A stretch of DNA of 64,000 nt from an uncultured Ignavibacteria bacterium (GCA_903862655.1 CAIOZA010000050.1:1-64000); one strand, 5' to 3'; shown: positions 16,512 to 24,441, numbered from the stretch's first letter. A program made the numbers and translations. The notes: a model not told the origin generated them from the sequence alone.

Positions 16512-16877
16512 CTAATTCAATATTTGAATAACCTGCTCATACAAAATTTCTTCTCTTTTAACCTCAATTTTCTGACCTTTTTTTAAAGGAAACCCTTCAG
16601 GCAATAAAGTCAAAACTTCAGCTAGAAAACCTTTCGTTACTTTTTTGAGAATTTTCACATCTATTAAACCGCTATCAATTGTTTTCGCAAATCCATTTTC
16701 AATTTTTACAAATAATCTTAGAGTATATCTTTTACCAATTTTAATTTCTTTAGGCGTATTTTCAACAATAAATGAATTGGGATAATCTTCGACTGGTAGG
16801 GCATAGCTATAAATATGATACCCTTTAGTCATTATCTCATTTTCTATTTCTTGACTAAAATTTACTTTGCTAGTCAA
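16512..16877 (-). CDS. Hypothetical protein, first gene of the kinase operon
   Basis: 121 residues, not recognised. It looks like a soluble beta-rich protein (KEIKIGKRYTLRLFVKIENG, GLIDVKILKKVTKGFLAEVL, FPLKKGQKIEVKREEI), with no signal peptide. It ends 6 bases before the histidine kinase start, so it is likely co-transcribed with the two-component system. It is the last island gene before the guaA junction. Confidence 0.6.
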   Translation of the reverse strand: MTSKVNFSQEIENEIMTKGYHIYSYALPVEDYPNSFIVENTPKEIKIGKRYTLRLFVKIENGFAKTIDSGLIDVKILKKVTKGFLAEVLTLLPEGFPLKKGQKIEVKREEILYEQVIQILN

Positions 16878-17036
16878 TTTTTTGCCTTTTGAAAATTATT
16901 TAATTAAGTTCCATTTATTTCTATTTCTATACAAACTTTCTTCTCCTGCACAGTTTTCATCTATTTGTCAATATATTTAAAGTTATATAAAAACGTTATA
17001 AAATTACATAACTCTTTATATATCAATGACTTACGC

Positions 17037-18575
17037 TCATTCCCACTCAATAGTTCCCGGGGGTTTGCTCGTTATGTCATAGACTACTCGGTTGATGCCG
17101 CGAACCTCGTTGATGATGCGGTTGCTCATCGAAGCGAGTACCTCGTAGGGCATCTGGTACCAATCGGCGGTCATTCCGTCGGTGGAGGTGACGGCACGCA
17201 GGGCGCATACGTTCTCATAGGTGCGTTCGTCGCCCATGACGCCGACGCTGTTGATCGGCAGCAGGACTGCGAATGCCTGCCAGATCTCGTCGTAGAGTCC
17301 GGCGTTGCGGATTTCCTCGAGGTAGATGTCGTCAGCCTTGCGGAGTAAGCCCAGTCTGTCCTTCGATACGGCACCGAGGATGCGGATAGCAAGTCCCGGT
17401 CCGGGGAATGGATGCCTTGCGACGAACCATTCGGGCACTCCGAGCTCGCGTCCCACTGCGCGGACTTCGTCTTTGAAGAGTTCGCGGAACGGTTCGAGGA
17501 TTTTGAGGTTCATCTTGTCGGGCAGTCCGCCTACGTTGTGGTGCGATTTGATGACAACGGACGGTCCTTTTACGGATACAGACTCGATTACATCGGGATA
17601 GAGTGTCCCTTGTGCGAGCCATTTAACACCGTTCAGATTTTTGGCATATTCTTCGAAAAGGTCAATGAATGCGGTGCCGATGATCTTGCGCTTCTTTTCG
17701 GGATCTTCCACTCCGGCTAATCTGCCCAGGAATAGTTCGGTACCGTCGATGACTTCTATCGGGATTTTGAATGATTCTTTGAATAATTTGTAGATTGTGT
17801 CGCTTTCGGTTGTGCGCATCAGTCCGTTGTCGATGTGGACGCAGTGCAGACGGTCGCCGAGAGCCTGATGGAGCAGAACTGCCGCCACGGTCGAATCGAC
17901 ACCGCCGCTGAGAGCCAGTAGAACCGAGTCATCGCCAACTTTTTCCTGTATGGTTTTGATCATTGTTTCGATGAATGAGTGTGCGTTCCATTGCTCGGTG
18001 CAGCCGCAGACCTTGCGGACGAAGTTATTAAGTATGATCTTGCCCTCGATTGTGTGGTGAACCTCGGGATGGAACTGAATCCCGATGATTTTGCGGTCGG
18101 CGGAGCTGACAGCGCAGAAATCGGTGTTGCCCGAGTGGCCTATCGTTTCGAATCCGGCAGGAGGTGACGTAAGATGGTCGCCGTGGCTCATCCAGACCGA
18201 TGTGGGACTGGAGACACCCTCGAAGATATCATCGCCGGAGTCGATTACGAGTTCGGCGCGTCCGAATTCGCGATGGGCAGCTTTATCGACCGATCCGCCC
18301 TTTGTGTATGCCAGGAGCTGAAGTCCATAGCAGATGCCGAGAACGGGGAATCCCAGCGAGAAAACGTCAAACGAGGGTATTGGTGCACCCTCTGCGTAAA
18401 CGCTGGATGGACCGCCCGAAAGGATGATACCCTTGGGGTTCAGCTCGATGAGTTTTTCCTGCGAGATTGTGAACGGATAAATCTCTGCATAGACGCCGCA
18501 TTCGCGGACTTTGCGGGCGATCAGCTGTGTATATTGAGAGCCGAAATCGAGAATAATTATTTTTTCTGTTTTCAT
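17037..18575 (-). CDS. guaA: GMP synthase (glutamine-hydrolysing)
   Basis: 512 residues. GuaA converts XMP to GMP using ATP and glutamine. The class I glutamine amidotransferase domain (1-~190) has the nucleophile Cys in GICYGLQLLAY and the His/Glu pair in IQFHPEVHH. The ATP pyrophosphatase domain starts near 215 with LLALSGGVDSTVA. The C-terminal dimerisation domain ends KPPGTIEWE. Full length for the family and complete. The gene is much more GC-rich than the island beyond its 3' end. The integration restored the last codons exactly, so the enzyme should be intact. Confidence 0.98.
   Translation of the reverse strand: MKTEKIIILDFGSQYTQLIARKVRECGVYAEIYPFTISQEKLIELNPKGIILSGGPSSVYAEGAPIPSFDVFSLGFPVLGICYGLQLLAYTKGGSVDKAAHREFGRAELVIDSGDDIFEGVSSPTSVWMSHGDHLTSPPAGFETIGHSGNTDFCAVSSADRKIIGIQFHPEVHHTIEGKIILNNFVRKVCGCTEQWNAHSFIETMIKTIQEKVGDDSVLLALSGGVDSTVAAVLLHQALGDRLHCVHIDNGLMRTTESDTIYKLFKESFKIPIEVIDGTELFLGRLAGVEDPEKKRKIIGTAFIDLFEEYAKNLNGVKWLAQGTLYPDVIESVSVKGPSVVIKSHHNVGGLPDKMNLKILEPFRELFKDEVRAVGRELGVPEWFVARHPFPGPGLAIRILGAVSKDRLGLLRKADDIYLEEIRNAGLYDEIWQAFAVLLPINSVGVMGDERTYENVCALRAVTSTDGMTADWYQMPYEVLASMSNRIINEVRGINRVVYDITSKPPGTIEWE
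17039..17078 (-). repeat. Proximal 40-bp guaA 3'-end repeat (candidate attachment site)
   Basis: These are the last 40 bases of guaA less most of the stop codon, identical to 2812-2851. The sequences diverge on both sides of the repeat. Here the stop is TGA; in the distal copy it is TAG. Confidence 0.85.
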
Positions 18576-19096
18576 GGGAATCGTTATTATAATAATAAGT
18601 TTAAAAATTTTTGTAAATTAATAAATAGACGAATGAATATCAAAAGGGATGGCTGAATTTATTAAACTTTACTATTTCTATTAAGATATCACCCCTACCG
18701 GGGTTCTAAATTTAATAAATTCATTTACTGGGAGTAAAGATTACTTTCTTCAAAAAATTGGAAGCTTTCCCCGTAGGGGTTTAATCCTAATAGAAAACGT
18801 TATCCCACAAAATAAAAAGCTCCGTAGGAGCGATATAGAGATTGAAACAACTTAGATGTCGCCCCTACGGTGCTTTGAGTCCCTTTTGTAGGATATTTTC
18901 TATTAATATATCACCCCTTCCGGGGTTTTGTAATTTCTACTAATATCCCGCATCTACGAGGCTTTTAGCATAATTATAAAAAATATAATTTGTATCATTC
19001 TTCTAATATATATAGATTTGCTTTTTCCCGTAGGGAAAAGATATTAATAGAAAAACGTATCTCACTACTTTAAAAACTCCGTAGGAGTGACATATT
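18576..19096. repeat. REP-like palindrome cluster upstream of the RAYT gene
   Basis: At least eight short stem-loops built on CCCCTACSGGGG/CTCCGTAGGAG cores lie here: ACCCCtaccGGGGT (18691-18704), CCCCGTAGGGG (18769-18779), GCTCCGTAGGAGC (18819-18831), CGCCCCTACGG (18860-18870), CTTTTTCCCGTAGGGAAAAG (19021-19040) and ACTCCGTAGGAGT (19076-19088), plus weaker ones. They are spaced by AT-rich DNA containing TTTCTATTAAT/ATTAATAGAAAA words. They are arranged on both sides of a RAYT transposase, the usual REP/RAYT relationship. Confidence 0.75.
18618..18684 (+). repeat. ~65-bp direct repeat, copy 1
   Basis: The stretch beginning ATTAATAAATAGACGAATGA is repeated at 21641-21708 with only a few changes. 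In both places it is followed, directly or after the RAYT unit, by a REP palindrome and then the start region of the methyltransferase gene. This marks a segmental duplication. Confidence 0.8.
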
Positions 19097-19582
19097 ATGG
19101 CTCACACTTACTCTCAAATGTATATTCACTGTGTATTTTCTGTAAAGGGAAGAGAAAATATTATCAGTAAAAAGTGGAATGAGGAACTGTATAAATACAT
19201 TTGCGGAATTGTGAATAACAATCAACAAAAAATCTATTCAATCAATGGAATGCCTGACCATTTGCATATTCTAATTAGCATTAGACCGGATGTTTCATTT
19301 TCTCATTTAATTAGAGAGATAAAAGCTAGTTCTTCAAAATGGATCAATACGAATAAATTAGTCAAAGGAAAATTCACTTGGCAGGAAGGATTCAGTGCAT
19401 TCTCAGTATCTCATTCTCAGTTGGATAAGGTTATAGCATATATCAATAATCAGGAAATCCATCACCAAACAAAAACATTTCAGCAGGAATATATTGAATT
19501 TTTAAAATCGCATAAAATTGAATATGATGAGAGATATGTTTTTGATTTACAAGAGGGAGATGTCGCCCCTACGGGGCTTTGA
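19097..19582 (+). CDS. REP-associated tyrosine transposase (RAYT, IS200/IS605 Y1 family)
   Basis: 161 residues. It opens HTYSQMYIHCVFSVKGRENI, has the metal-binding HUH motif in MPDHLHILISI, and the catalytic Tyr in DKVIAYINNQEIHH. This is a single-strand transposase of the Y1 family. No second IS605 gene is present and the gene is bracketed by REP palindromes, which identifies it as a RAYT and not a free IS200. The last residues (GDVAPTGL) are encoded by a downstream REP, so the stop codon comes from the repeat. The copy appears intact. Confidence 0.9.
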   Translation: MAHTYSQMYIHCVFSVKGRENIISKKWNEELYKYICGIVNNNQQKIYSINGMPDHLHILISIRPDVSFSHLIREIKASSSKWINTNKLVKGKFTWQEGFSAFSVSHSQLDKVIAYINNQEIHHQTKTFQQEYIEFLKSHKIEYDERYVFDLQEGDVAPTGL

Positions 19583-19636
19583 TGTTCTTTTTTTGGGATT
19601 TTACTATTAAGATATCACCCCTGCCGGGGTTTGTAA

Positions 19637-19752
19637 TTTATTAAGGAGCACATGCAATGAAACAATGGTACGAGACACTTTTTGAGGATTATGCCGAAAG
19701 TTATGATAACGAGGTTTTTACTCAGGGGACTATCGGCGAATGTGACTTTATC
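19637..19752 (+). pseudogene. Truncated 5' copy of the SAM methyltransferase gene
   Basis: The leader (TTTATTAAGGAGCACATGCA) and the first 32 codons (MKQWYETLFEDYAESYDNEV onward) match the intact gene at 21815 with only silent or minor base changes. Homology stops after codon 32 at 19752, where the uracil-DNA-glycosylase-like gene begins. The leader sequence upstream (TTTGGGATTTTACTATTAA and the REP) is also duplicated. It is a clear gene fragment left by duplication and insertion. Confidence 0.9.
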
Positions 19753-19757
19753 TATTT

Positions 19758-20456
19758 ATGACTGAAATTGAGAAATTATACCAAGAAGCTGAGATGCTTG
19801 AATATCCTGATTCAATGATAAAAGTGAGAGGAGAAATTCCTAGAAGAGCATTTTTTCCTGGAGGAAAGGGAACATTTGATAATTCAGATCAAATATCGGA
19901 CAAATCAATAATGATTCTTGGTCAAGACTTCGATAGTGAAAGAGGTTTCAAAAAATCATTGCATCAGGGTGAAGAGGATATACAAAAGAACAGTACTTGG
20001 CGTAATCTATTGATTTATTTAAATGAAGCAGGCATTAACCCTTGTATTTGTTTCTTTACTAATGCAATTATGGGAATTAGAAAAGGTGAAAGTTCAATAG
20101 GAAAATCACCAGCTTTCAAAGACAAATCGTTTATAAATTCTTGTCAAGATTTATTTTTATTTCAATTAGCACTACAACAGCCCAAAGTTATTTTAGTTCT
20201 TGGATTAAGAGTAGCTGAATTCTTATCTGCTTCATCTACAGAACTTAATGTGTGGTCCAAGATCAAGAATTTTACATCAATTGACAATCTAAACCATCAA
20301 AAAATTGGTAATGTTACTTTTAAGAATAATGTATCATCTAGTCTAGTTCTTCTAAATCATCCTTCTTGTAGACCTTGGGATTTAGATAGAAGAACTTATT
20401 CAGGATACAAAGGCAAAGATGCAATAATTCATTTATTAAGGAGCACCTGCAATTAA
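19758..20456 (+). CDS. Uracil-DNA glycosylase superfamily protein
   Basis: 232 residues with the family's first motif altered to IMILGQDFDSERG (from GQDPY) and the closing motif LVLLNHPSCRPW (HPS type). These are the catalytic and leucine-loop positions of UDG-fold enzymes. The middle has CFFTNAIMGIRKG. It starts six bases after the truncated methyltransferase copy. Its last residues (LLRSTCN) are encoded by another copy of the methyltransferase leader (20432-20453), so both ends of the gene touch repeats. It may be base-excision repair or a defence-type UDG; substrate unknown. Much more AT-rich than the methyltransferase. Confidence 0.7.
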   Translation: MTEIEKLYQEAEMLEYPDSMIKVRGEIPRRAFFPGGKGTFDNSDQISDKSIMILGQDFDSERGFKKSLHQGEEDIQKNSTWRNLLIYLNEAGINPCICFFTNAIMGIRKGESSIGKSPAFKDKSFINSCQDLFLFQLALQQPKVILVLGLRVAEFLSASSTELNVWSKIKNFTSIDNLNHQKIGNVTFKNNVSSSLVLLNHPSCRPWDLDRRTYSGYKGKDAIIHLLRSTCN

Positions 20457-20463
20457 ACATTGC
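20432..20463 (+). repeat. Third copy of the methyltransferase leader
   Basis: TTTATTAAGGAGCACCTGCAAT at 20432-20453 is identical over 22 bases to 21795-21816, the ribosome-binding site and start of the intact methyltransferase. Similarity continues for a few bases (AAACA.TG) with the ATG start mutated to ATT. It forms the 3' end of the UDG-like gene. Confidence 0.8.
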
Positions 20464-20659
20464 TTTCTTCTCTAAAATATAAATTTCAAAATTGCGTTTT
20501 GATGCATATAAACTTATTATTAAACAGCTGGTAGAATGTGACTTATACTGAAATTGCAGAAGAGATACAGATGAACTACTAAAAATGCTGGGGTAATAAT
20601 GATCGAGATAGCTTTCTATCGTGCTTTTATCAAAGCATAAGCCTGTAATTCCCGGTATA
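20464..20659. other. Short intergenic stretch with a decayed repeat of the UDG-gene start
   Basis: No gene is visible. GAATGTGACTTATACTGAAATTGCAGAA near 20533 resembles GAATGTGACTTTATC...TGACTGAAATTGAGAA at 19738-19775 with a ~9-base gap, so a degraded copy of the left UDG junction may lie here. Confidence 0.35.
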
Positions 20660-21610
20660 TCAATAAACTCCTAAATCAGAGCCGCATTCAACATTTCCAT
20701 TATAAGAATTCTTAATTTCTTGCAGTAAATTTTCGGGAGTTGAACCCCAGGATAATACATGATATAATACTAATTTCTTGGGTTTTACTTTATTTGCGAG
20801 AACTGCCAGTTCATAAGTTGATGTATGCGAAAGTTTGTGATATTTTTGCCATTCCGGTTTTTTTGTCAAAAATCCCTTATATGAGTAAACTTCATGAATC
20901 AACAAGTCACATCCCTTACTAGCAGCTAAAATTCCTTCACATGGTTTGCAGTCCCCCGAAATGGTAATTACTCTGTCATGTGTTACAAATTTAAGTGCAT
21001 AAGCAGATTTCCAGGTACCATGCTCTACACGGTAAGCATAAACAATAACGTTAGAATCCCTGTAAACTAAGCCTTCATCAAATTCCAAGGCTTCGATCTT
21101 ATAACCTTCTTTATCTATAGGTTCGAGACCATCAAGCCTGTTGTCAATGTCGTCTTTATATGCTTCGAGAATTTTAGAAGTCAGGTTTTTCGTTCCTTTC
21201 GGCCCATAAACAAAGAAAGGCTTATCTCTGCCCAATACCCAGCTGTTTAATAACAAGTCGGGCAAACCTGTTGTATGATCAGAATGTAAGTGAGTTAGAA
21301 ATAAAGTTCTGACTTTATCAATCTTGAGTGCTTTGATACCATTATTATATGAAGCACTAATCCTTCGGACAATTCCAGGACCTGCATCGACTAAATAAGC
21401 TTGCCCATTTACTATAACGGCAACAGCAGGACCTGACCTCTCAGGAGTCGGATTTGGCGTACCTGTCCCTAACAATACAACTCTTGTTTTAGTTGAATCA
21501 ATTATTTCTTTATTATTGATATTATCATTTTTGATTTTATCATGTTCTTTTGTACATGAAACAAATACCAGTAAAATAGAAAGAAGAAATATAATTTTTT
21601 TTATAATCAT
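20660..21610 (-). CDS. MBL-fold metallo-hydrolase, lipoprotein
   Basis: 316 residues with a lipoprotein signal (IIFLLSILLVFVSC). The core is of the arylsulfatase/RNase Z-like branch: VLLGTGTPNPTPERSGPAVA, then LVDAGPGIVRR, the metal motif FLTHLHSDHTTGLPDLLLNS (HxHxDH), ISGDCKPCEGI, and a C-terminal HLSHTSTYELAVLA-like segment with KLVLYHVLSWG. Membrane-anchored in the periplasm or at the outer membrane. The exported location argues for a small-molecule hydrolase and against tRNA processing. It sits between two copies of the methyltransferase leader. Confidence 0.85.
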   Translation of the reverse strand: MIIKKIIFLLSILLVFVSCTKEHDKIKNDNINNKEIIDSTKTRVVLLGTGTPNPTPERSGPAVAVIVNGQAYLVDAGPGIVRRISASYNNGIKALKIDKVRTLFLTHLHSDHTTGLPDLLLNSWVLGRDKPFFVYGPKGTKNLTSKILEAYKDDIDNRLDGLEPIDKEGYKIEALEFDEGLVYRDSNVIVYAYRVEHGTWKSAYALKFVTHDRVITISGDCKPCEGILAASKGCDLLIHEVYSYKGFLTKKPEWQKYHKLSHTSTYELAVLANKVKPKKLVLYHVLSWGSTPENLLQEIKNSYNGNVECGSDLGVY

Positions 21611-21640
21611 TTTTTGATTTATATTTAAAATTCTATTAAT

Positions 21641-21814
21641 TTAATAAATAGACGAATGAATATCAAAAGGGTTGGCTGATTTTATTGAATTTTACTATTT
21701 CTATTAATATAATTAATATCTCGCCCCTACGGGGCTTTGATGTTCTTTATTTGGGATTTTACTATTAATATATCACCCCTGCCGGGGTTTGTAATTTATT
21801 AAGGAGCACCTGCA
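21641..21814 (+). repeat. Direct repeat copy 2 plus REP palindromes before the methyltransferase
   Basis: 21641-21708 is the second copy of the 65-bp repeat at 18618. It is followed by TCGCCCCTACGGGGCTTTGA, the TTTGGGATTTTACTATTAA spacer, TATCACCCCTGCCGGGGTTT, and the TTTATTAAGGAGCACCTGCA leader. The same order occurs at 19565-19656 after the RAYT gene. Here there is no RAYT, so this looks like the version without the transposon. Confidence 0.8.
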
Positions 21815-22576
21815 ATGAAACAATGGTACGAGACACTTTTTGAGGATTATGCCGAAAGCTACGATAATGAGGTTTTTACTCAGGGGACTATCGGCGAATG
21901 TGATTTTATCGAAGCGGAAATCGGGCGGAACAAGGCTTTGAGGATACTCGATGTGGGATGCGGCACGGGCAGACATTCTATCGAATTGACAAAGCGGGGT
22001 TACAGCATGACGGGCATTGATCTCTCGGACTCACAGCTTGCTAATGCTCAGCAAAAGGCAGAGGCTCAGGGACTAAATATTGCCTTTCAGAAACATGATG
22101 CACGGAACCTGCCGTTCCGCGAGGAATTCGATCTGGCAATCATGCTATGCGAGGGTGGATTCCCGCTGATGGAAACCGACGAGATGAATTTCGAAATTCT
22201 GAACAGTGTTAGCCGTTCGCTCAAAAGTAAGGGAAAGATGATCTTTACTACTCTCAACGGATTGTTCCCGCTGTATCATTCGGTGGAGCAATTCCTCGAC
22301 ACAGCAAAGGGAGAGGGTAACGCCACATACAGAAGTAACACGTTCGATCTGATGACATTCCGCGACCACAACATCACGTCGATTGAAGATGACCACGGCA
22401 ACACAAGGGAACTGGTCTGCAACGAGAGATATTATGTACCGTCCGAGATAACGTGGCTGCTGAAATCACTGGGATTCAGGCAGGTGGATATATTCGGAGC
22501 CAAGCTGGGAGCTTTCTCGCGGAATGACAAGCTCACAACCGAAGATTTTGAAATGCTGGTGATAGCTGATAAATGA
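21815..22576 (+). CDS. Class I SAM-dependent methyltransferase
   Basis: 253 residues. Motif I is LRILDVGCGTGRHSIELTKR, with the acidic end of strand 2 in MTGIDLS and motif IV-like FDLAIMLCEGGFPL. It is a small-molecule methyltransferase of the UbiE/Methyltransf_25 type; the substrate cannot be told. A strong ribosome-binding site (AAGGAG) precedes the ATG. It is GC-rich like guaA, so probably a core gene. Its leader and first codons occur as partial copies at 19637 and 20432. Confidence 0.85.
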   Translation: MKQWYETLFEDYAESYDNEVFTQGTIGECDFIEAEIGRNKALRILDVGCGTGRHSIELTKRGYSMTGIDLSDSQLANAQQKAEAQGLNIAFQKHDARNLPFREEFDLAIMLCEGGFPLMETDEMNFEILNSVSRSLKSKGKMIFTTLNGLFPLYHSVEQFLDTAKGEGNATYRSNTFDLMTFRDHNITSIEDDHGNTRELVCNERYYVPSEITWLLKSLGFRQVDIFGAKLGAFSRNDKLTTEDFEMLVIADK

Positions 22577-22833
22577 AGAAAATTATTATTTGTATAAGAT
22601 TTTCATTTAATAGAGCTCTCTAGATTCTAAGAAAATTCTGAACTTCCAATACCAAGTTTCTATCTTCTATAAAAGATTTGATATTTTTCTTATTCCGGGA
22701 TTGTCCAAGTAAAACATCTAATTCTACAAGATTCCTGCATTTTCAGGAATGGCAGCATAATTTTTTATTATATGTTTGAATGAAACTTGGAATAAACAAT
22801 TAGAAATCAAATCTCCAATTTCAAAAACTACCT
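22577..22833. repeat. Intergenic region with an interspersed ATTCCTGCA/TCAGGAAT palindrome
   Basis: AAGATTCCTGCATTTTCAGG and AATGGCAGC at about 22728-22756 match the inner half of the inverted-repeat element at 36784-36856 (AAGATTCCTGCATTCGCAGG, AATGACAG). A dispersed repeat family is likely. Nothing else is seen. Confidence 0.55.
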
Positions 22834-23319
22834 TTATTCCTTAACAAACTCCAACGAGATTGAATTGACACAGTGCCGAGTGTCCTTTTTGGTGAAGCCT
22901 TCGCCCTTGAAAACATGACCTAGGTGAGCTCCGCAGTTGGCGCACTGGATCTCTGTTCTCATTCCGTCGGCATCGGGAATTTTCTTGACGGCTCCGGAGA
23001 TCTCGTCATCGAAGCTGGGCCAGCCACAGCCTGAGTCGAACTTGTCCGATGATCTGTAGAGCGGAGCATTGCATCTGCGGCAGATGTAAGTGCCCTTTTC
23101 CTTGTTCTGGTAGTACTTACCCGTGAATGGCTGTTCTGTGCCTTTATTGACAATGACGCGGGTTTCCTCTGGAGAGAGTTTGTTGAATTGAGCAGGATCT
23201 TTTACGAATTCCTTTTTGGTTGTGTCTTCTTGTGAGCAAGCATTTATAATATTCATTGAAATTATCACCATTAAAAATAACAGAAAATTTTGCATATTTG
23301 GATTCCTAATTGTTTGCAA
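22834..23319 (-). CDS. msrB: Peptide-methionine (R)-S-oxide reductase, lipoprotein form
   Basis: 161 residues. A lipoprotein-type signal ([17 protein letters not shown]) is followed by a full MsrB domain: [31 protein letters not shown] and [14 protein letters not shown] (two CxxC zinc pairs), [11 protein letters not shown], and the catalytic Cys in [13 protein letters not shown]. It reduces methionine-R-sulfoxide in exported proteins. The GC-rich composition suggests a core gene. It is transcribed alone. Confidence 0.95.
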   Translation of the reverse strand: MQTIRNPNMQNFLLFLMVIISMNIINACSQEDTTKKEFVKDPAQFNKLSPEETRVIVNKGTEQPFTGKYYQNKEKGTYICRRCNAPLYRSSDKFDSGCGWPSFDDEISGAVKKIPDADGMRTEIQCANCGAHLGHVFKGEGFTKKDTRHCVNSISLEFVKE

Positions 23320-24160
23320 AACGATTTTATTCTTGAAATATATTGACTATTCCCTCAAGAAAGTATTTGAACTGTCGATATTAAAGAGTTAATGCGATAA
23401 TAGAGAAGATTTCTTAATTTTTCAAAAAGTTTTTAACATTGTATTAAGATTGTGTTAAAATACGTGTTAGTAAATTATGGATAACATTGATTGTCAAAAA
23501 CAGATGAGATGAAGAAAAATATAACAAAATCACCATGTTGATAACCCAGTAGATTTCCAACTTTTGTCAACATCAGAAATCTCAAAAATCCCGTTCATAA
23601 CTAATTGAAAAGTAAGGTAATAGCACGATCCGACAATGCCGTTTTCCACATATCCACACCGCCATACTATTATTAATATATTTAATAATAAAAAATAAAA
23701 GATAATAATATGTAAGAAGAAGAACTTTTTTTCGATTGGTATTATCCACATTAATATTAACATACAATTCATTATTGTGAATAAACTTTTAGATTAGGTT
23801 TAGTATTTTATTGAATTTAATTTTATTTATAATTGAAATTTTAGTAAACGACATAAAAGTTGTATAAATTCATTCAGGTATGGTCTTAAATTTTTATAAT
23901 GATTTTATACCGATTTATAGAGGAACGAATAATGTTGATATCGTTTTGTGACAATGAAAGGTAGATTGTTTAAATATCATCAGGTATATTTGTAATGGAC
24001 AAAAGAATGAAAAGATTCAGCTCAAATTCCAATTCTTTTAAATATGAAAATGAAAAACTACAAATGCATTAAAAGCGTAGAAAAAGTAAAAAAATGGGGA
24101 TAATAAAAAAAATATTAGGAAAAAATAGAATATTCTCTTAAATTTGTAATCCTATTTGAC
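23320..24160. other. 840-bp gene-free AT-rich region with DnaA boxes: possible oriC
   Basis: No gene is supported; the two minus-strand ORFs at 23530-23772 look random. The stretch 23475-23784 carries TTATCCACA (23742-23750), TTATTCACA on the minus strand (23776-23784) and TTTTCCACA (23642-23650). It also has one-mismatch boxes ATATCCACA (23650-23658), TTATCAACA (minus, 23536-23544) and TTATCCATA (minus, 23476-23484). A very AT-rich tract at 23665-23712 lies inside the cluster. Box density, AT-rich tract and length fit an oriC. Against it, gene orientation does not flip here, and dnaA itself is not in the window. Confidence 0.5.
24139..24146 (+). promoter_or_regulatory. Candidate -7 box for tRNA-Thr
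   Basis: TAAATTTG fits the Bacteroidota TAnnTTTG element and lies 15 bases before the tRNA. No clear TTTG -33 box is seen at the right distance, so this is a weak call. Confidence 0.3.
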
Positions 24161-24233
24161 GCCACTTTAGCTCAGCTGGTAGAGCAGCTGATTTGTAATC
24201 AGCAGGTCGACGGTTCGAGTCCGCCAAGTGGCT
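24161..24233 (+). tRNA. tRNA-Thr (anticodon TGT)
   Basis: A full cloverleaf can be drawn. The acceptor stem is GCCACTT/AAGTGGC with T as discriminator, the D arm GCTC...GAGC, the anticodon arm GCTGA-TTTGTAA-TCAGC with anticodon TGT, and the T arm GACGG-TTCGAGT-CCGCC. The T stem has one A-C mismatch at its second pair. CCA is not encoded. Confidence 0.95.
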
Positions 24234-24241
24234 CTATAGAA

Positions 24242-24273
24242 AAGCCCTTATAATGAGAATTATAGGGGCTTTT
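24242..24273 (+). terminator. Rho-independent terminator after tRNA-Thr
   Basis: AAGCCCTTATAAT and ATTATAGGGGCTT form a 12-13-bp stem with one G-T pair, ending in TTTT, eight bases after the tRNA. Confidence 0.8.
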
Positions 24274-24441
24274 GCTATTTTAGTACATTTCGTATCCTCC
24301 TGAGCTCACCTGATATTCGATATACAGAGACTATTCCTAAGAAAAATACCGATACTTTCCAAAAGATGATATATACTATGTATGCAGAAAATTACAAGTT
24401 TTATGAGGATATATTCGAAGTGTAATAATAAATTTATTTGA

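Larger units (their letters stand above)
2812..17078. mobile_element. Genomic island(s) integrated at the guaA 3' end
   Basis: The block is bounded by the 40-bp guaA 3'-end direct repeats and split by a third, shorter copy at 3571-3588. That suggests a small toxin-antitoxin cassette (2852-3570) and a larger ~13.4-kb element (3589-17038) stacked at the same site. It is AT-rich relative to guaA. It carries mobility-type genes (serine recombinase, excisionase-like HTH, ArdC remnant) and cargo (sigma factor cluster, phosphoesterases, two-component system). No complete integrase of the type expected to act at guaA is seen. The internal serine recombinase is resolvase/invertase-sized, so which enzyme moved the element is open. 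Confidence 0.7.

Noticed and set aside
16965-18656. Several ORFs antisense to or out of frame with guaA
   Set aside because: They are shadows in a GC-richer gene with few stop codons; guaA itself is complete and unmistakable.
18576-19096. Palindrome cluster considered as a CRISPR array
   Set aside because: The repeated units are short, variable and irregularly spaced, with no unique spacers of constant length and no cas genes; they are REP elements next to a RAYT.
23530-23772. Minus-strand ORFs in the DnaA-box region
   Set aside because: Low-complexity Ile/Phe/Leu-rich translations of AT-rich DNA with overlapping alternatives; no ribosome-binding site or motif.
24274-24423. Open frame ending MIYTMYAENYKFYEDIFEV after the tRNA terminator
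   Set aside because: No start codon; it reads back through the terminator hairpin. It may be a gene remnant, but no family is recognised.
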